Origin: an uncultured Muribaculaceae bacterium
Lineage (GTDB): Bacteria > Bacteroidota > Bacteroidia > Bacteroidales > Muribaculaceae
Length of the DNA stretch: 64,000 nucleotides
Direction of reading: 5' to 3'
NCBI GenBank assembly: GCA_910579035.1
Contig: CAJTSR010000002.1
Location: 62,001-126,000, forward strand
The position numbers were made by a program, and so were the translations under genes. Positions 35,101-43,758 of this stretch are shown one piece after another. Position 1 is the stretch's first letter. Each line of letters begins with the position of its first letter. The notes under the pieces were generated by a model. It was not told the origin of the DNA and made no database searches. It saw only the letters and a list, made by a program, of their open reading frames with translations.

Positions 35101-36117
35101 GGTATCCCGCAATCGAAAATAAGCCATATATTCGACCGCTTCTACCAAGTAGACAACCCTATGACTGTAAGCGCAGGCAGCGGCATAGGCCTCCACGTGG
35201 CACACGAGTACACCCTTATGCACAATGGCTCTATCGACGTCGAAAGCGCGCCACAGCGCGGCACAACATTCAAAATAACGCTGCCGGTAGCCGACAAGGC
35301 CGAATCCGCCACTTCTCAGCACCTTGCCGACAATGCTGACGCCGAGTCCGTACACGAGGCTCGGAAAACCATTCTGATAGTGGAGGACAACGCCGACTTC
35401 CGCGAATTTATGCAGACCGAACTGTCTGAAACATACAACGTGATAGTCGCTCCAAATGCCTTCGACGGCGAACAGACAGCCCGCGAGCGCCACCCCGACA
35501 TAATAATAAGCGACGTGATGATGCCCGACCGCGACGGCTACGAGCTGTGTCGGATACTTAAAAACGACGTCGAAACGTCCGACATACCCGTGATACTCCT
35601 CACGGCGCGGAGCGATGACGCCGCCGAGATGTCGGCATACGAGAACCATGCCGACGCATTCGTCCACAAACCCTTCAACCTGCAGATGCTCCTCAACCGC
35701 GTAAGCAACCTTATAGCGGCGAGAGCCAAACGCCACAGTGACTTCAGAAACGAGCCGGAAACAGACTTCGACAAGCTCAAGCTGTCGCCTATCGACCACG
35801 CCTTGCTCGAAAAAATCAAGGAATGTATCGACCGCAATCTTACCAACTCCGACTACAGCGTGGCCGAGCTGAGCAGCGATGTGTGCATGAGCCGAATGAA
35901 CCTGTACAGAAAACTGCTAAGCATCACCGGGCAGACTCCCTCGGACTTCATAAAGACCATACGCCTCAAAAAAGCCGCCAGCCTGCTGCTCGAAAAATCG
36001 ACAACAATCGTCGATGTGGCATACGCCGTGGGCTACAGCACACCGAGCTATTTCACCCGTTCGTTCAAGACCGAATTTGGCATGACGCCAAAGCAATATA
36101 TCGAAAAGAACAGATAG
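32170..36117 (+). CDS. hybrid two-component system sensor/AraC regulator
   Basis: A 1315-residue one-protein signalling system that senses a periplasmic ligand and controls a PUL. After a signal peptide (about 1-22) come repeated two-component propeller blades with WFGT and WIGT-type motifs (about 40-690), a Y_Y_Y domain (about 700-765) and one membrane helix near 777-797. The HisKA has its phospho-His in NITHELRTPL near 824. The HATPase domain runs to about 1045 with NNLLSNAFKFT and GSGIGL. The receiver has its Asp in IIISDVMMP near 1115. A C-terminal AraC HTH (about 1230-1315) closes the protein. Position between rhaD and GH106, plus the shared operators, suggests it controls both units. 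The likely signal is a rhamnose-containing oligosaccharide. Confidence 0.95.
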   Translation: MLRFIASIILSVLAATNLFGASLSKHDSEITISRVPLLDRFPSKCIISIFQDEEGEIWFGTEDGLCRDNGHSIKVYYPVSIPGVSIDDNTVTMVTSDGNGRIWFGTSNGAFILDKRTQKITSVEDRRIISADITCLKHTSDGSVWLGTKGMLYRFSKDGSLLQEYPILWNNRPASVKDLYQDRSGRIWTCLSEGGICLYDPEQDNWEYYQWPFKENATRIIEDTSGKFFWVGTWLGGIVKFDPSAPEASDMFTKMQHPKFDDERDYAILDITQDDALGYIWATTMNGLKVFNTENGALTQIEGLLPSTDRYQMLTGLIKDKDGNIWVGGYNVPSFIISFTSGITTHYLEPIRRMSNHIASISQLCADDDPEKLWLFQERHRLYLYDRVTGDVESEVSSSFADTHNNVGSIYLMRKSKRGKGVLACGLNPTSVYCIYESDGKIKLADQIDFSSETRPRALLEDHNGDLWIGTENTLFTYDTDTKTLSRKAMDTGKVVDIKECVSGDVAVATTSTDNRSKVTWFKDGIKGNTRDFDIECTAIAITKDSTLWLGTRTGEIFFTRKGNSMTALSTQSDFQPMGYIAGLLVDESDHVWVQTEQRITEIIPRDLRIHNYYVGDNHIGLFNFFPQSYEILPSGNIVFGGTGGICEISPSPDSTESKPRQIYISEIKIDGKTADIPSQGKTLEIPASSLDIEIEFSINEHLNAAHIAYTYRLGGGDWIKLAPGTNKAHLNRLPAGKNVFEVKYISDNGADSADTSNICAVTIDRRPYFYETIWFKGMIALAVLAVITVILFQYSKRQKRQQREKLEEELTQAKLRFFTNITHELRTPLTLLLTPLESIISKLEEGTMRKQLKGIHKSAIELMTLINKILNFRRLEMGCEKINLSKGDIIGFIEGICDNFKPLATEKQIDFSFSSDCESLYMNFDIAKIRIVLNNLLSNAFKFTKPGDSVTVATRLLATGQGQNRSLEISISDSGIGIPQSKISHIFDRFYQVDNPMTVSAGSGIGLHVAHEYTLMHNGSIDVESAPQRGTTFKITLPVADKAESATSQHLADNADAESVHEARKTILIVEDNADFREFMQTELSETYNVIVAPNAFDGEQTARERHPDIIISDVMMPDRDGYELCRILKNDVETSDIPVILLTARSDDAAEMSAYENHADAFVHKPFNLQMLLNRVSNLIAARAKRHSDFRNEPETDFDKLKLSPIDHALLEKIKECIDRNLTNSDYSVAELSSDVCMSRMNLYRKLLSITGQTPSDFIKTIRLKKAASLLLEKSTTIVDVAYAVGYSTPSYFTRSFKTEFGMTPKQYIEKNR

Positions 36118-36142
36118 CGAACCACCGCGCACAAAGCCCTCC

Positions 36143-36182
36143 AAGGCTCCGCCGCACCTCGCTGCCGGCGGAGCCTTTTTCT
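36143..36182 (+). terminator. intrinsic terminator after the hybrid regulator
   Basis: AAGGCTCCGCCG (36143-36154) and CGGCGGAGCCTT (36166-36177) form a perfect 12-bp stem with an 11-base loop, followed by T residues. It isolates the regulator from the PUL promoter. Confidence 0.9.
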
Positions 36183-36218
36183 GTGCCAAAATGCCTAACA
36201 GTCAAAAAAACAGAAGTA

Positions 36219-36286
36219 TTGTTACAAATGTATAATTGCTTCGTTACCTCCGTGACACTCGTTCGGGGACTTTATAGCGTACTTTG
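36219..36286 (+). promoter_or_regulatory. PUL control region matching the rha operon element
   Basis: GTTACAAATGT (from 36221) and GTTACCTCCGT (from 36243) are 22 bp apart, as in the rhaB region. TACTTTG at 36280-36286 serves as -7 box, one base shorter between TA and TTTG than the consensus. The distance from the second GTTAC to the -7 box is 37 bp in both copies. Expression of GH106 and the downstream SusCD genes probably starts just after. Confidence 0.75.
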
Positions 36287-36348
36287 TAGCTGTAAAACAA
36301 TCAGCAATAAACCACACTGTCACGAACTGAAGCAACATACATTTTACC

Positions 36349-39300
36349 ATGAACCGTTTCTATTCAATCAGCCTCCTTCTACTGTCTGCGATACTGTCGG
36401 CAACAGCAGCGGCATCGCCGCGGCCCCAGCCTGCTATCTCGGAAATCGAACGAGGATTTCACGATATCCCCGACTCCACCAAGCTGGCAGTCTACTGGTA
36501 CTGGCTCAACGACAACCTGTCGGCCCAAGGAGTCGTAAAAGACCTCCAATCGATGAAAAAGGCCGGCATCAACCGCGCCTACATCGGCTTTCAGGGCATC
36601 GAAGACGTGCCTTGCGGAAATGTCAAGTTTATGAGCGACCAGTGGTGGAACGTGCTGCGGACAGCACTCCGCACAGCCGGCGACCTCGACATCGAGATCG
36701 GCATCTTCAACTGCCCCGGCTGGAGCCAGTCGGGCGGCCCGTGGGTGAAGCCCGAACAGTCCATGCGCTACCTGAAATCTGTCGAAACGGTAGCACCGAG
36801 CAAAAACGGAAGCCGGACAATCAAGCTCCCCAAGATTCCCGGCGGCCAGGACGTGGCAGTGATAGCATATCCTGCTCCCAAGAAGAACGGCTTTTCAAAA
36901 AAATGGATTATCTCCAAAAAATCAGGCTCGCGGTCGGCCTCCGTCCTCAAGCTTGGTAAAAACCGCAATATCCGCTCGGTTGCCATAAAGGTGAACGAGC
37001 CTTTCAACACCACAGCCACCATAAAGGCAAAGCAGGGCAAGGAATGGAAAACACTCCGCACCTTCGGCATCGACCGATATAACGACAAATTATATGTCGG
37101 CTTCGACCCCTATGCCCCTGTAATCATATCGATACCCGAAACCAATGCCTCGGAGTTTATGCTCGAAATAGGCAAGGAAGGCACGGGCAAGGTAGAAGTG
37201 ACCCTCCACGAAAAGCCCATGGTGGAACGTTATGCCGAAAAGTCGCTGGCAAAGATGTTTCAAGAGCCTCTGCCTCTGTGGGGACAATATATGTGGGACA
37301 AACAGCCCGAAATATCGGAAAACGGCTGGGCTGTGAATCCCTCCGAAGTAATAGACGTGACAAACAAGGTGGTAAACGATGAAATAGATTGGAAAAAGAC
37401 TTCTGAAGATTGGATTATTTCACGCATCGCAATGGTATCGACCGGAGTGACAAACTCTCCGGCGATGCCAGATGCCACCGGCCTCGAAATAGACAAAATG
37501 AGCAAGGAGCATCTCGCCTCGCACTTCGACGCGTTCATAGGCGAAATCCTCCGCAAGATACCCGAGTCCGAACGCCGCACATTCAAAATAGTGGTCGAGG
37601 ACAGCTACGAAACAGGCGGCCAGAACTGGACCGACAACATGCTTCGCAAATTTGAAGAAACATACGGTTACTCTCCCCTGCCCTACCTCCCGGCACTGCG
37701 CGGTGTGACCGTGGGCAACAACGAGCTTTCCGACCGCTTCCTATGGGACGTGCGCCGGCTCGTGGCCGACATGGTGGCCTACGAATACGTGGGCGGCCTC
37801 CGCGAAATATCGCATAAGCACGGCCTCACGACATGGCTCGAAAACTACGGCCACTGGGGATTCCCATCAGAGTTTCTGATGTACGGAGGCCAAAGCGACG
37901 AAATCGCCGGCGAGTTCTGGAGCGAAGGCTCGCTCGGGGATATCGAGAACCGCGCTGCCGCTTCCTGCGGCCACATCTACGGCAAGCAGCGTATCTGGGC
38001 CGAGTCCTGCACAAGCGGAGGCCCCGTGTTCAGCCGCTATCCCGCCATTATGAAACAGCGCGTGGACCGCTTCTTTACCGAAGGCATCAACGCCACCCTG
38101 CTGCACCTCTACATACATCAGGACGAGAAAACCGAAAAAGCCGAACCGGGCCTCGCCGCATGGTTCGGCAACGAGTTCAACCGCAAGAACACGTGGTTCG
38201 AGCATATGGACGTATTCTCCCAATATCTCAAACGCTGCAACCACATGCTGCAGCAGGGCCGCTATATCGCCGACGTAGCCTACTTTATCGGCGAGGACGC
38301 CCCGAAGATGACCGGCGTGTGCACCCCGGCGCTTCCCGACGGCTACTCGTTCGACTATATCAATGCCGAAATACTGCGCCAGCACTCAAAAATAGTCGAC
38401 AAACAGCTCGTGTTGGAAAGCGGAATGAGATACAAAGTACTCGTTCTGCCCGACCAGACCACAATACGGCCTGAGATGCTTGCCACGATTCGCGACATGG
38501 CAGCCGCCGGCCTCACAATCGTGGGTCCGAAGCCGCTGACATCACCGAGCCTTGCCGCTTATCCTGCCTGCGACGCTTCCGTGGCCGAAATAGCTCAGGA
38601 CATGTGGGGAAACGGCAACGAGAAAATACGCAAATACGGCAAAGGGCTCGTATGCCCGACTTCCGACCTCAAGGCGGTGCTCGCCCACATAGGCGTGGAG
38701 CCTGATTTTACCTGCTCTGCCCCGTCCGATTCCATATCGTTTATCCACCGCTCCAACGGCGATGCCGAGATATACTTCCTCGCCAATCCCAAAGAGCAAA
38801 AGGAGTCGGTGACAGCCCGTTTCCGCATCGACGGCGAGTATTACCCCGAACTTTGGAATCCGGCCACCGGCGAATGCCGCTACCTGCCTGAGTACGAATG
38901 CGGGAATGGTGTCATAACCGTGCCACTCGCCTTCGAGCCTCTTGAAAGCGCGTTCGTGGTGTTCCGCAAAGGCACAGCCTCGGTAAGCGGAAAGAACTAC
39001 CCCGACCACGAAATACTCGCATCGGTCGACAACAACTGGACCGTGACTTTCGACAGCAAAAGACGCGGCCCCGGCTCCCCCGTAGCCTTCGCCACGCTTA
39101 GCGACTGGACGGAACACGCCGACCCTGAAATCCGCAACTACTCAGGCGCCGCCGTATACCGCAACGAATTCGAGATAGACAACCCCAAGGGTCTGCCGTG
39201 CTACCTGTCGCTCGGCAAGGTTATGGTCACTGCCAAAGTGAAGATTAACGGCCAATACGCCGGCGGGGTGTGGACGAGTCCTTACAGCCTGAACATCACT

Positions 39301-40380
39301 CCCTATGTCAAACCCGGCAAGAACACCATCGAGGTAGAGGTTATCAACAACTGGAAAAACCGTCTGATAGGCGACCTCTCGCTTCCCGAGGCAGAGCGCT
39401 CCACCTGGACCAACCAGCAGATATGGAAGCCCGGCGACGCCCTGCAGCCGTCCGGCCTCACAGGCCCTGTACGGGTATACGCTGCCGACCACAAGATAAA
39501 GACTCACAACAGTGCCGACTCGTTCATCGAAATATCCAACAGCGAAATCACCCTGAGGCAGGACCTCCGCCGTGGAGGCTCGATCTGCTACATATCGCGC
39601 ACAGGCGTCGACCGCAACATTGTAAACATCTACGACGAAGGCCGATATATCCAGCAGTCCTACTACGCAGGCAAGCGCGTCGACCGCCGCCACGAGGGAC
39701 AGTCGCCGTCGTGGTCGCCATGGCAGTGGAATCCTATCCAAGGCGGCAACCACGCCCGCAAGGGTGCCCGAATCCTCAAATGCGAGCAGACCGACTCCAC
39801 ACTCTACGTTTCCTGCGTGCCCATGCTTTGGGATATGGACAACCACGAGGGAGAAGCCATAATGGAGCAATGGACTTCAATCGACGGCAACACAATCAAA
39901 GTCCGCAACCGGCTCACCTGCCACCGTACCGACTCAATATATGGCAACAAGGCCGTCAAAAACGACCAGGAAATACCGGCCATATATCCCATTTCGTCAC
40001 TGAAAAACCTCTACGGCTATTTCGGCGACAAACCTTTCAAGAACGACAAACTCGACAACCCCGAAGTGGTGGAAATCAAGATGGACGTGCCGGGCAGCTT
40101 CTGGGGCAAATATCCCAAAGTGCCCGAGAAATGGATGGCTTTTGTCGACGACAACATGTGGGGCATGGGTGTGTTCAGCCCGAACGCCGAACGATTCATT
40201 GCCGGCCGCTACACGTCGATGACCGACGGCGAGGCTCACAGCCTCTCTACAAGCTACATAGCACCGCTATGCACTTCCAAGCTTAAGAAAAACTCAGTGT
40301 TCGAATACACCTACTACATCGTGGTAGACCATCTTCCCGAAATAAGAAACACTATTTATACATTAAACTCAAAACACTAA
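36349..40380 (+). CDS. GH106 alpha-L-rhamnosidase
   Basis: A 1343-residue exported glycosidase that should release terminal alpha-L-rhamnose from plant or microbial glycans. A signal peptide (about 1-22) is followed by the GH106 opening WYWLNDNLSAQGVVKDLQSM and KKAGINRAYIGFQG, a long catalytic core with YGHWGFPSEFLMYGGQSDEIAGEFW and WAESCTSGGPVFSRYP, and a galactose-binding-like beta domain near residues 900-1030 (YLSLGKVMVTAKVKINGQYA). The assignment to GH106 is from these blocks and length. It opens the PUL, and 126 bp separate it from the first SusC, so it is probably in the same transcript. Released rhamnose would enter through rhaT. Confidence 0.88.
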   Translation: MNRFYSISLLLLSAILSATAAASPRPQPAISEIERGFHDIPDSTKLAVYWYWLNDNLSAQGVVKDLQSMKKAGINRAYIGFQGIEDVPCGNVKFMSDQWWNVLRTALRTAGDLDIEIGIFNCPGWSQSGGPWVKPEQSMRYLKSVETVAPSKNGSRTIKLPKIPGGQDVAVIAYPAPKKNGFSKKWIISKKSGSRSASVLKLGKNRNIRSVAIKVNEPFNTTATIKAKQGKEWKTLRTFGIDRYNDKLYVGFDPYAPVIISIPETNASEFMLEIGKEGTGKVEVTLHEKPMVERYAEKSLAKMFQEPLPLWGQYMWDKQPEISENGWAVNPSEVIDVTNKVVNDEIDWKKTSEDWIISRIAMVSTGVTNSPAMPDATGLEIDKMSKEHLASHFDAFIGEILRKIPESERRTFKIVVEDSYETGGQNWTDNMLRKFEETYGYSPLPYLPALRGVTVGNNELSDRFLWDVRRLVADMVAYEYVGGLREISHKHGLTTWLENYGHWGFPSEFLMYGGQSDEIAGEFWSEGSLGDIENRAAASCGHIYGKQRIWAESCTSGGPVFSRYPAIMKQRVDRFFTEGINATLLHLYIHQDEKTEKAEPGLAAWFGNEFNRKNTWFEHMDVFSQYLKRCNHMLQQGRYIADVAYFIGEDAPKMTGVCTPALPDGYSFDYINAEILRQHSKIVDKQLVLESGMRYKVLVLPDQTTIRPEMLATIRDMAAAGLTIVGPKPLTSPSLAAYPACDASVAEIAQDMWGNGNEKIRKYGKGLVCPTSDLKAVLAHIGVEPDFTCSAPSDSISFIHRSNGDAEIYFLANPKEQKESVTARFRIDGEYYPELWNPATGECRYLPEYECGNGVITVPLAFEPLESAFVVFRKGTASVSGKNYPDHEILASVDNNWTVTFDSKRRGPGSPVAFATLSDWTEHADPEIRNYSGAAVYRNEFEIDNPKGLPCYLSLGKVMVTAKVKINGQYAGGVWTSPYSLNITPYVKPGKNTIEVEVINNWKNRLIGDLSLPEAERSTWTNQQIWKPGDALQPSGLTGPVRVYAADHKIKTHNSADSFIEISNSEITLRQDLRRGGSICYISRTGVDRNIVNIYDEGRYIQQSYYAGKRVDRRHEGQSPSWSPWQWNPIQGGNHARKGARILKCEQTDSTLYVSCVPMLWDMDNHEGEAIMEQWTSIDGNTIKVRNRLTCHRTDSIYGNKAVKNDQEIPAIYPISSLKNLYGYFGDKPFKNDKLDNPEVVEIKMDVPGSFWGKYPKVPEKWMAFVDDNMWGMGVFSPNAERFIAGRYTSMTDGEAHSLSTSYIAPLCTSKLKKNSVFEYTYYIVVDHLPEIRNTIYTLNSKH

Positions 40381-40506
40381 AAAAACAAAAGAACCAGAAA
40401 TCAAACATTCAGTAATCAGGCGTAGTAATTTCATAGAGCCATTAGCATTGAAAAACACGCCGACCTTAAGACTATTTGCAGACCAATCATCATGAATCAC
40501 TAAAAC

Positions 40507-43500
40507 ATGAGAAAAAAAATCTTTAACCTTAGAGCAGCGACTATTCTCGTCCTGTTATCCCTGACGGTTTCGCTTTCTCCGGCCTATGCCACTGGAGCCG
40601 CATCTCCGGCACCCCAGAACCAGACAGCCAACAAACTCGGAGTCGTCAAAGGAACAGTTGTTGACGAAGAAGGCGAACCATTAATCGGTGTCAGTGTCAC
40701 TGCCTCCGATTCAAAGGCAGCCGCAGTTACAGATTTGGACGGTAATTTCTCGTTCAATGTAAAGCTTCCCACCACCCTTACATTCTCCTATGTAGGCTTT
40801 ACGACACAAAAAGTGAAAGTCACCTCGGCAGGAACACCCGTCAACGTGACTATGGAGCCGACAGCCGAATCCCTCGACGAAGTGGTTGTCGTGGCTTACG
40901 GAACACAGAAAAAGGAAACAATGACAGGTTCCGTGGCAGCGATAGGCCAGGAAACCATACAGCAGACCGCCGCTGCCAACCTTACCACCGCGCTGGCCGG
41001 CCGCATGTCCGGTCTTACCACGTTGCAGACCTCGGGTATGCCCGGTGTCGACGATGTGACAATATATCTGCGCGGTGCCAGCACCACCAACGGACAGTCA
41101 CCGCTGATACTCATCGACGGTGTGCCGCGCGACGACATTTCATCGCTCGACCCCAACGAAGTACAGACCGTTTCTATCCTTAAGGACGCATCGGCAACCG
41201 CAGTGTTCGGTGTGCGCGGCGCAAACGGCGTGATACTCGTCACCACCCGCCGAGGCGAGGCCGGCAAGGCGCAGGTAAGCGTTGCTGCCAACTACAGCAT
41301 GCAGCAGTTCAACTGCCGTCCCACCCGCATACACTCGTGGGAGTTCGCCCAGCTTCGCAACGAAGCCTTCCTGAACGACGGCTACTCCGAGGAACAGCTG
41401 CCGTACACCCCCTACATGATTGATATGTACAAGAGCGGCGCCGACCCCGTATTCTTCCCCGACCGCGACGTATACAGCGAGTACTTCAAGAAATGGGCTC
41501 CGCAGACACGCGTCAACGTCAATGTGAACGGCGGCAACGAAAAAGTGCGCTACTTCCTCAATATCGGTTACCTCGGCCAGAGCGGCCAGCTCAAGACCGA
41601 GAACAAGGACAAGCTCGGCTACGACCCCGGCTTCCACAGCTCGCGCTTCAACTTCCGCTCCAATCTCGACTTCAACATCTGCAAGAACCTGAAGATGTCG
41701 TTGAACGTTGCCTCTTACCTCGGCAAAATCAACAGCCCGGCATCGGGTGGCATATTCGGCAGCCGCGCACAGATGGTGACAGAAGCGATGAGCTATGTCT
41801 GGTTCACCGACCCGACACAGGTAGGCCCGACCACAGCCGAAGGATACACACTGCCCGACGGCACCGTGGTTGAACCGGACAAAATCCTCCAGCAGACAGG
41901 CGCACCCTCCGGCCGAAACATCTACGGCGACCTCAACCGCCGCGGCTATATGAACCAGACCGACATGCGACTCCAGTCGTCGTTCATCGTGGACTGGGGC
42001 CTCGACTTCATCACCAAGGGTCTGTCGACCAAGCTGCTGGTGGCTTTCGACTCGAAGGCATACAACACCCGCAACGCCCAGCGCGAATACGACGCTTACG
42101 GCTCGCACACAGCAACATCGGCTGACGACACGAATTACTTCACAGCTATCTCTGTCAACAAAAACGACGCTCTCACCCTCTCGAAGACTTCTTATACCAA
42201 CTATTACCTCAACCTGCAGTACTCTATCAACTACGAGCGTGAATTTGGCGACCACCGCGTGACAGCGATGGCCCTGGCACAGCGCGACAACTGGCAGAAG
42301 TACGCCGCCGACTTGCCCTACAATATGCTCGGCGTCGCTGCACGCGCCACCTACGCTTACGACTCGCGCTATCTGGCCGAAGTCAACGTGGGCTACAACG
42401 GCTCCGAACAATTCGCCAAGGGACACCGCTTCGGTTTCTTCCCCGCCGTATCTCTGGGCTGGCTCATCAGCAATGAAGCCTTCCTGCGCGGCAACACCTT
42501 TGTGACCCGCCTCAAACTCCGCGGCTCTTACGGCAAGGTGGGTAACGACAACCTCGGCTCCGACCGCTTCCTGTATCTCGACAACATCGTGATGTCGAGC
42601 GGCTCGTCGAACATCGGCATACCTTCTCTCGGCAACGGCCAGTACGTGAACCAGACCAAGATAGGCAACCCCAACATCGGATGGGAAATCGCTTACAAGC
42701 AGAACTACGGTATCGACGCCACAATCTTCGGCAACCGACTCCAGATAGCTCTCGACTACTTCCGCGAAAACCGCGAGAACATATTGATCAGCCGTTCCAC
42801 CGTGCCCCAGATTCAGGGTCGTCCGCTCAGCTCGCTGCCCAAGATGAACATGGGCAAGGTCGACAACTCAGGTATCGAAATCGACGCCGTATGGAACCAG
42901 CGCATCAACAAAGAATTCAACTTCAGCATCAACGGCAACTTCGCATACAACAAGAACACTGTCCGCAACGTCGACGAAGTTCAGTATGACGAAACATACG
43001 CCTACCGCTACCGCTCCACCGGCTACAGCCTCGGACAGTGCTGGGGTTACCTCATCGACTACTCCAACGGCAACGGCTACATCAACACCCCAGAAGAGCT
43101 TGAGCGCGCCAAGAAGATGTACAGCATCGGCACCCCGCGCATGGGCGACTTCCTGTATCAGGACGTCAACGGCGACGGCACAATCAACGAAAAGGACATC
43201 TCCCCCATCGGCTACAGCAACATTCCGCGAATCACTTACGGTTTCGGAGCCAATCTGAAATGGCGCGAGTTCGACCTCTCCTGCCAGTTCCAGGGTGTGG
43301 GCAAGGTTTCCAAAGTTTACAGCGGCGCGGGTGTCAACGAACTCGGACTCTCCGGCTTCTACACCGAGTACCACAAGACTGCATGGACAGCCGAACGCTA
43401 CGCCAACGGCGAAGAAATAACCTACCCGGCTCTGTCAACATCAAGCTCTGTCAGCCATCAGACCAACAACTTCTTCATCATGGACCGCTCCTTCCTGCGC

Positions 43501-43704
43501 CTGAAAAACCTCGAGATCGGCTACACACTGCCCAAAAAGGCTCTCAAGGCAATCCACCTCACAAAGGTACGCGCTTACGCGAGCGGCACCAACCTCCTCA
43601 CATGGCACCATCTGCGCACCGACTGCATAGACCCTGAGCAGACCACGTCAAACCAATACCCGATTACGAAGATGTTTACCTTCGGTCTTAACGTGACATT
43701 CTAA
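40507..43704 (+). CDS. SusC-like TonB-dependent transporter (first pair)
   Basis: A 1065-residue outer-membrane transporter that imports oligosaccharides with its SusD lid. Signal peptide about 1-29. A CarboxypepD_reg-like domain follows (VKGTVVDEEGEPLIGVSV to SYVGFTTQKVKV, about 47-110), then the TonB-box region DEVVVVAYGTQKKETMTGSV. The plug domain contains PLILIDGVPRDDISSLDPNEVQTVSILKDASATAVFGVRGANGVILVTT. A 22-strand barrel ends in KMFTFGLNVTF. It is followed after 54 bp by its SusD partner. Substrate specificity cannot be read directly, but the rhamnosidase and arabinofuranosidase in the locus point to a pectin- or arabinogalactan-like glycan. Confidence 0.95.
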   Translation: MRKKIFNLRAATILVLLSLTVSLSPAYATGAASPAPQNQTANKLGVVKGTVVDEEGEPLIGVSVTASDSKAAAVTDLDGNFSFNVKLPTTLTFSYVGFTTQKVKVTSAGTPVNVTMEPTAESLDEVVVVAYGTQKKETMTGSVAAIGQETIQQTAAANLTTALAGRMSGLTTLQTSGMPGVDDVTIYLRGASTTNGQSPLILIDGVPRDDISSLDPNEVQTVSILKDASATAVFGVRGANGVILVTTRRGEAGKAQVSVAANYSMQQFNCRPTRIHSWEFAQLRNEAFLNDGYSEEQLPYTPYMIDMYKSGADPVFFPDRDVYSEYFKKWAPQTRVNVNVNGGNEKVRYFLNIGYLGQSGQLKTENKDKLGYDPGFHSSRFNFRSNLDFNICKNLKMSLNVASYLGKINSPASGGIFGSRAQMVTEAMSYVWFTDPTQVGPTTAEGYTLPDGTVVEPDKILQQTGAPSGRNIYGDLNRRGYMNQTDMRLQSSFIVDWGLDFITKGLSTKLLVAFDSKAYNTRNAQREYDAYGSHTATSADDTNYFTAISVNKNDALTLSKTSYTNYYLNLQYSINYEREFGDHRVTAMALAQRDNWQKYAADLPYNMLGVAARATYAYDSRYLAEVNVGYNGSEQFAKGHRFGFFPAVSLGWLISNEAFLRGNTFVTRLKLRGSYGKVGNDNLGSDRFLYLDNIVMSSGSSNIGIPSLGNGQYVNQTKIGNPNIGWEIAYKQNYGIDATIFGNRLQIALDYFRENRENILISRSTVPQIQGRPLSSLPKMNMGKVDNSGIEIDAVWNQRINKEFNFSINGNFAYNKNTVRNVDEVQYDETYAYRYRSTGYSLGQCWGYLIDYSNGNGYINTPEELERAKKMYSIGTPRMGDFLYQDVNGDGTINEKDISPIGYSNIPRITYGFGANLKWREFDLSCQFQGVGKVSKVYSGAGVNELGLSGFYTEYHKTAWTAERYANGEEITYPALSTSSSVSHQTNNFFIMDRSFLRLKNLEIGYTLPKKALKAIHLTKVRAYASGTNLLTWHHLRTDCIDPEQTTSNQYPITKMFTFGLNVTF

Positions 43705-43758
43705 TTTCCAACGAGGATGCCCCAATCAAGACTAAACATACAAATAAAGAATATCACC

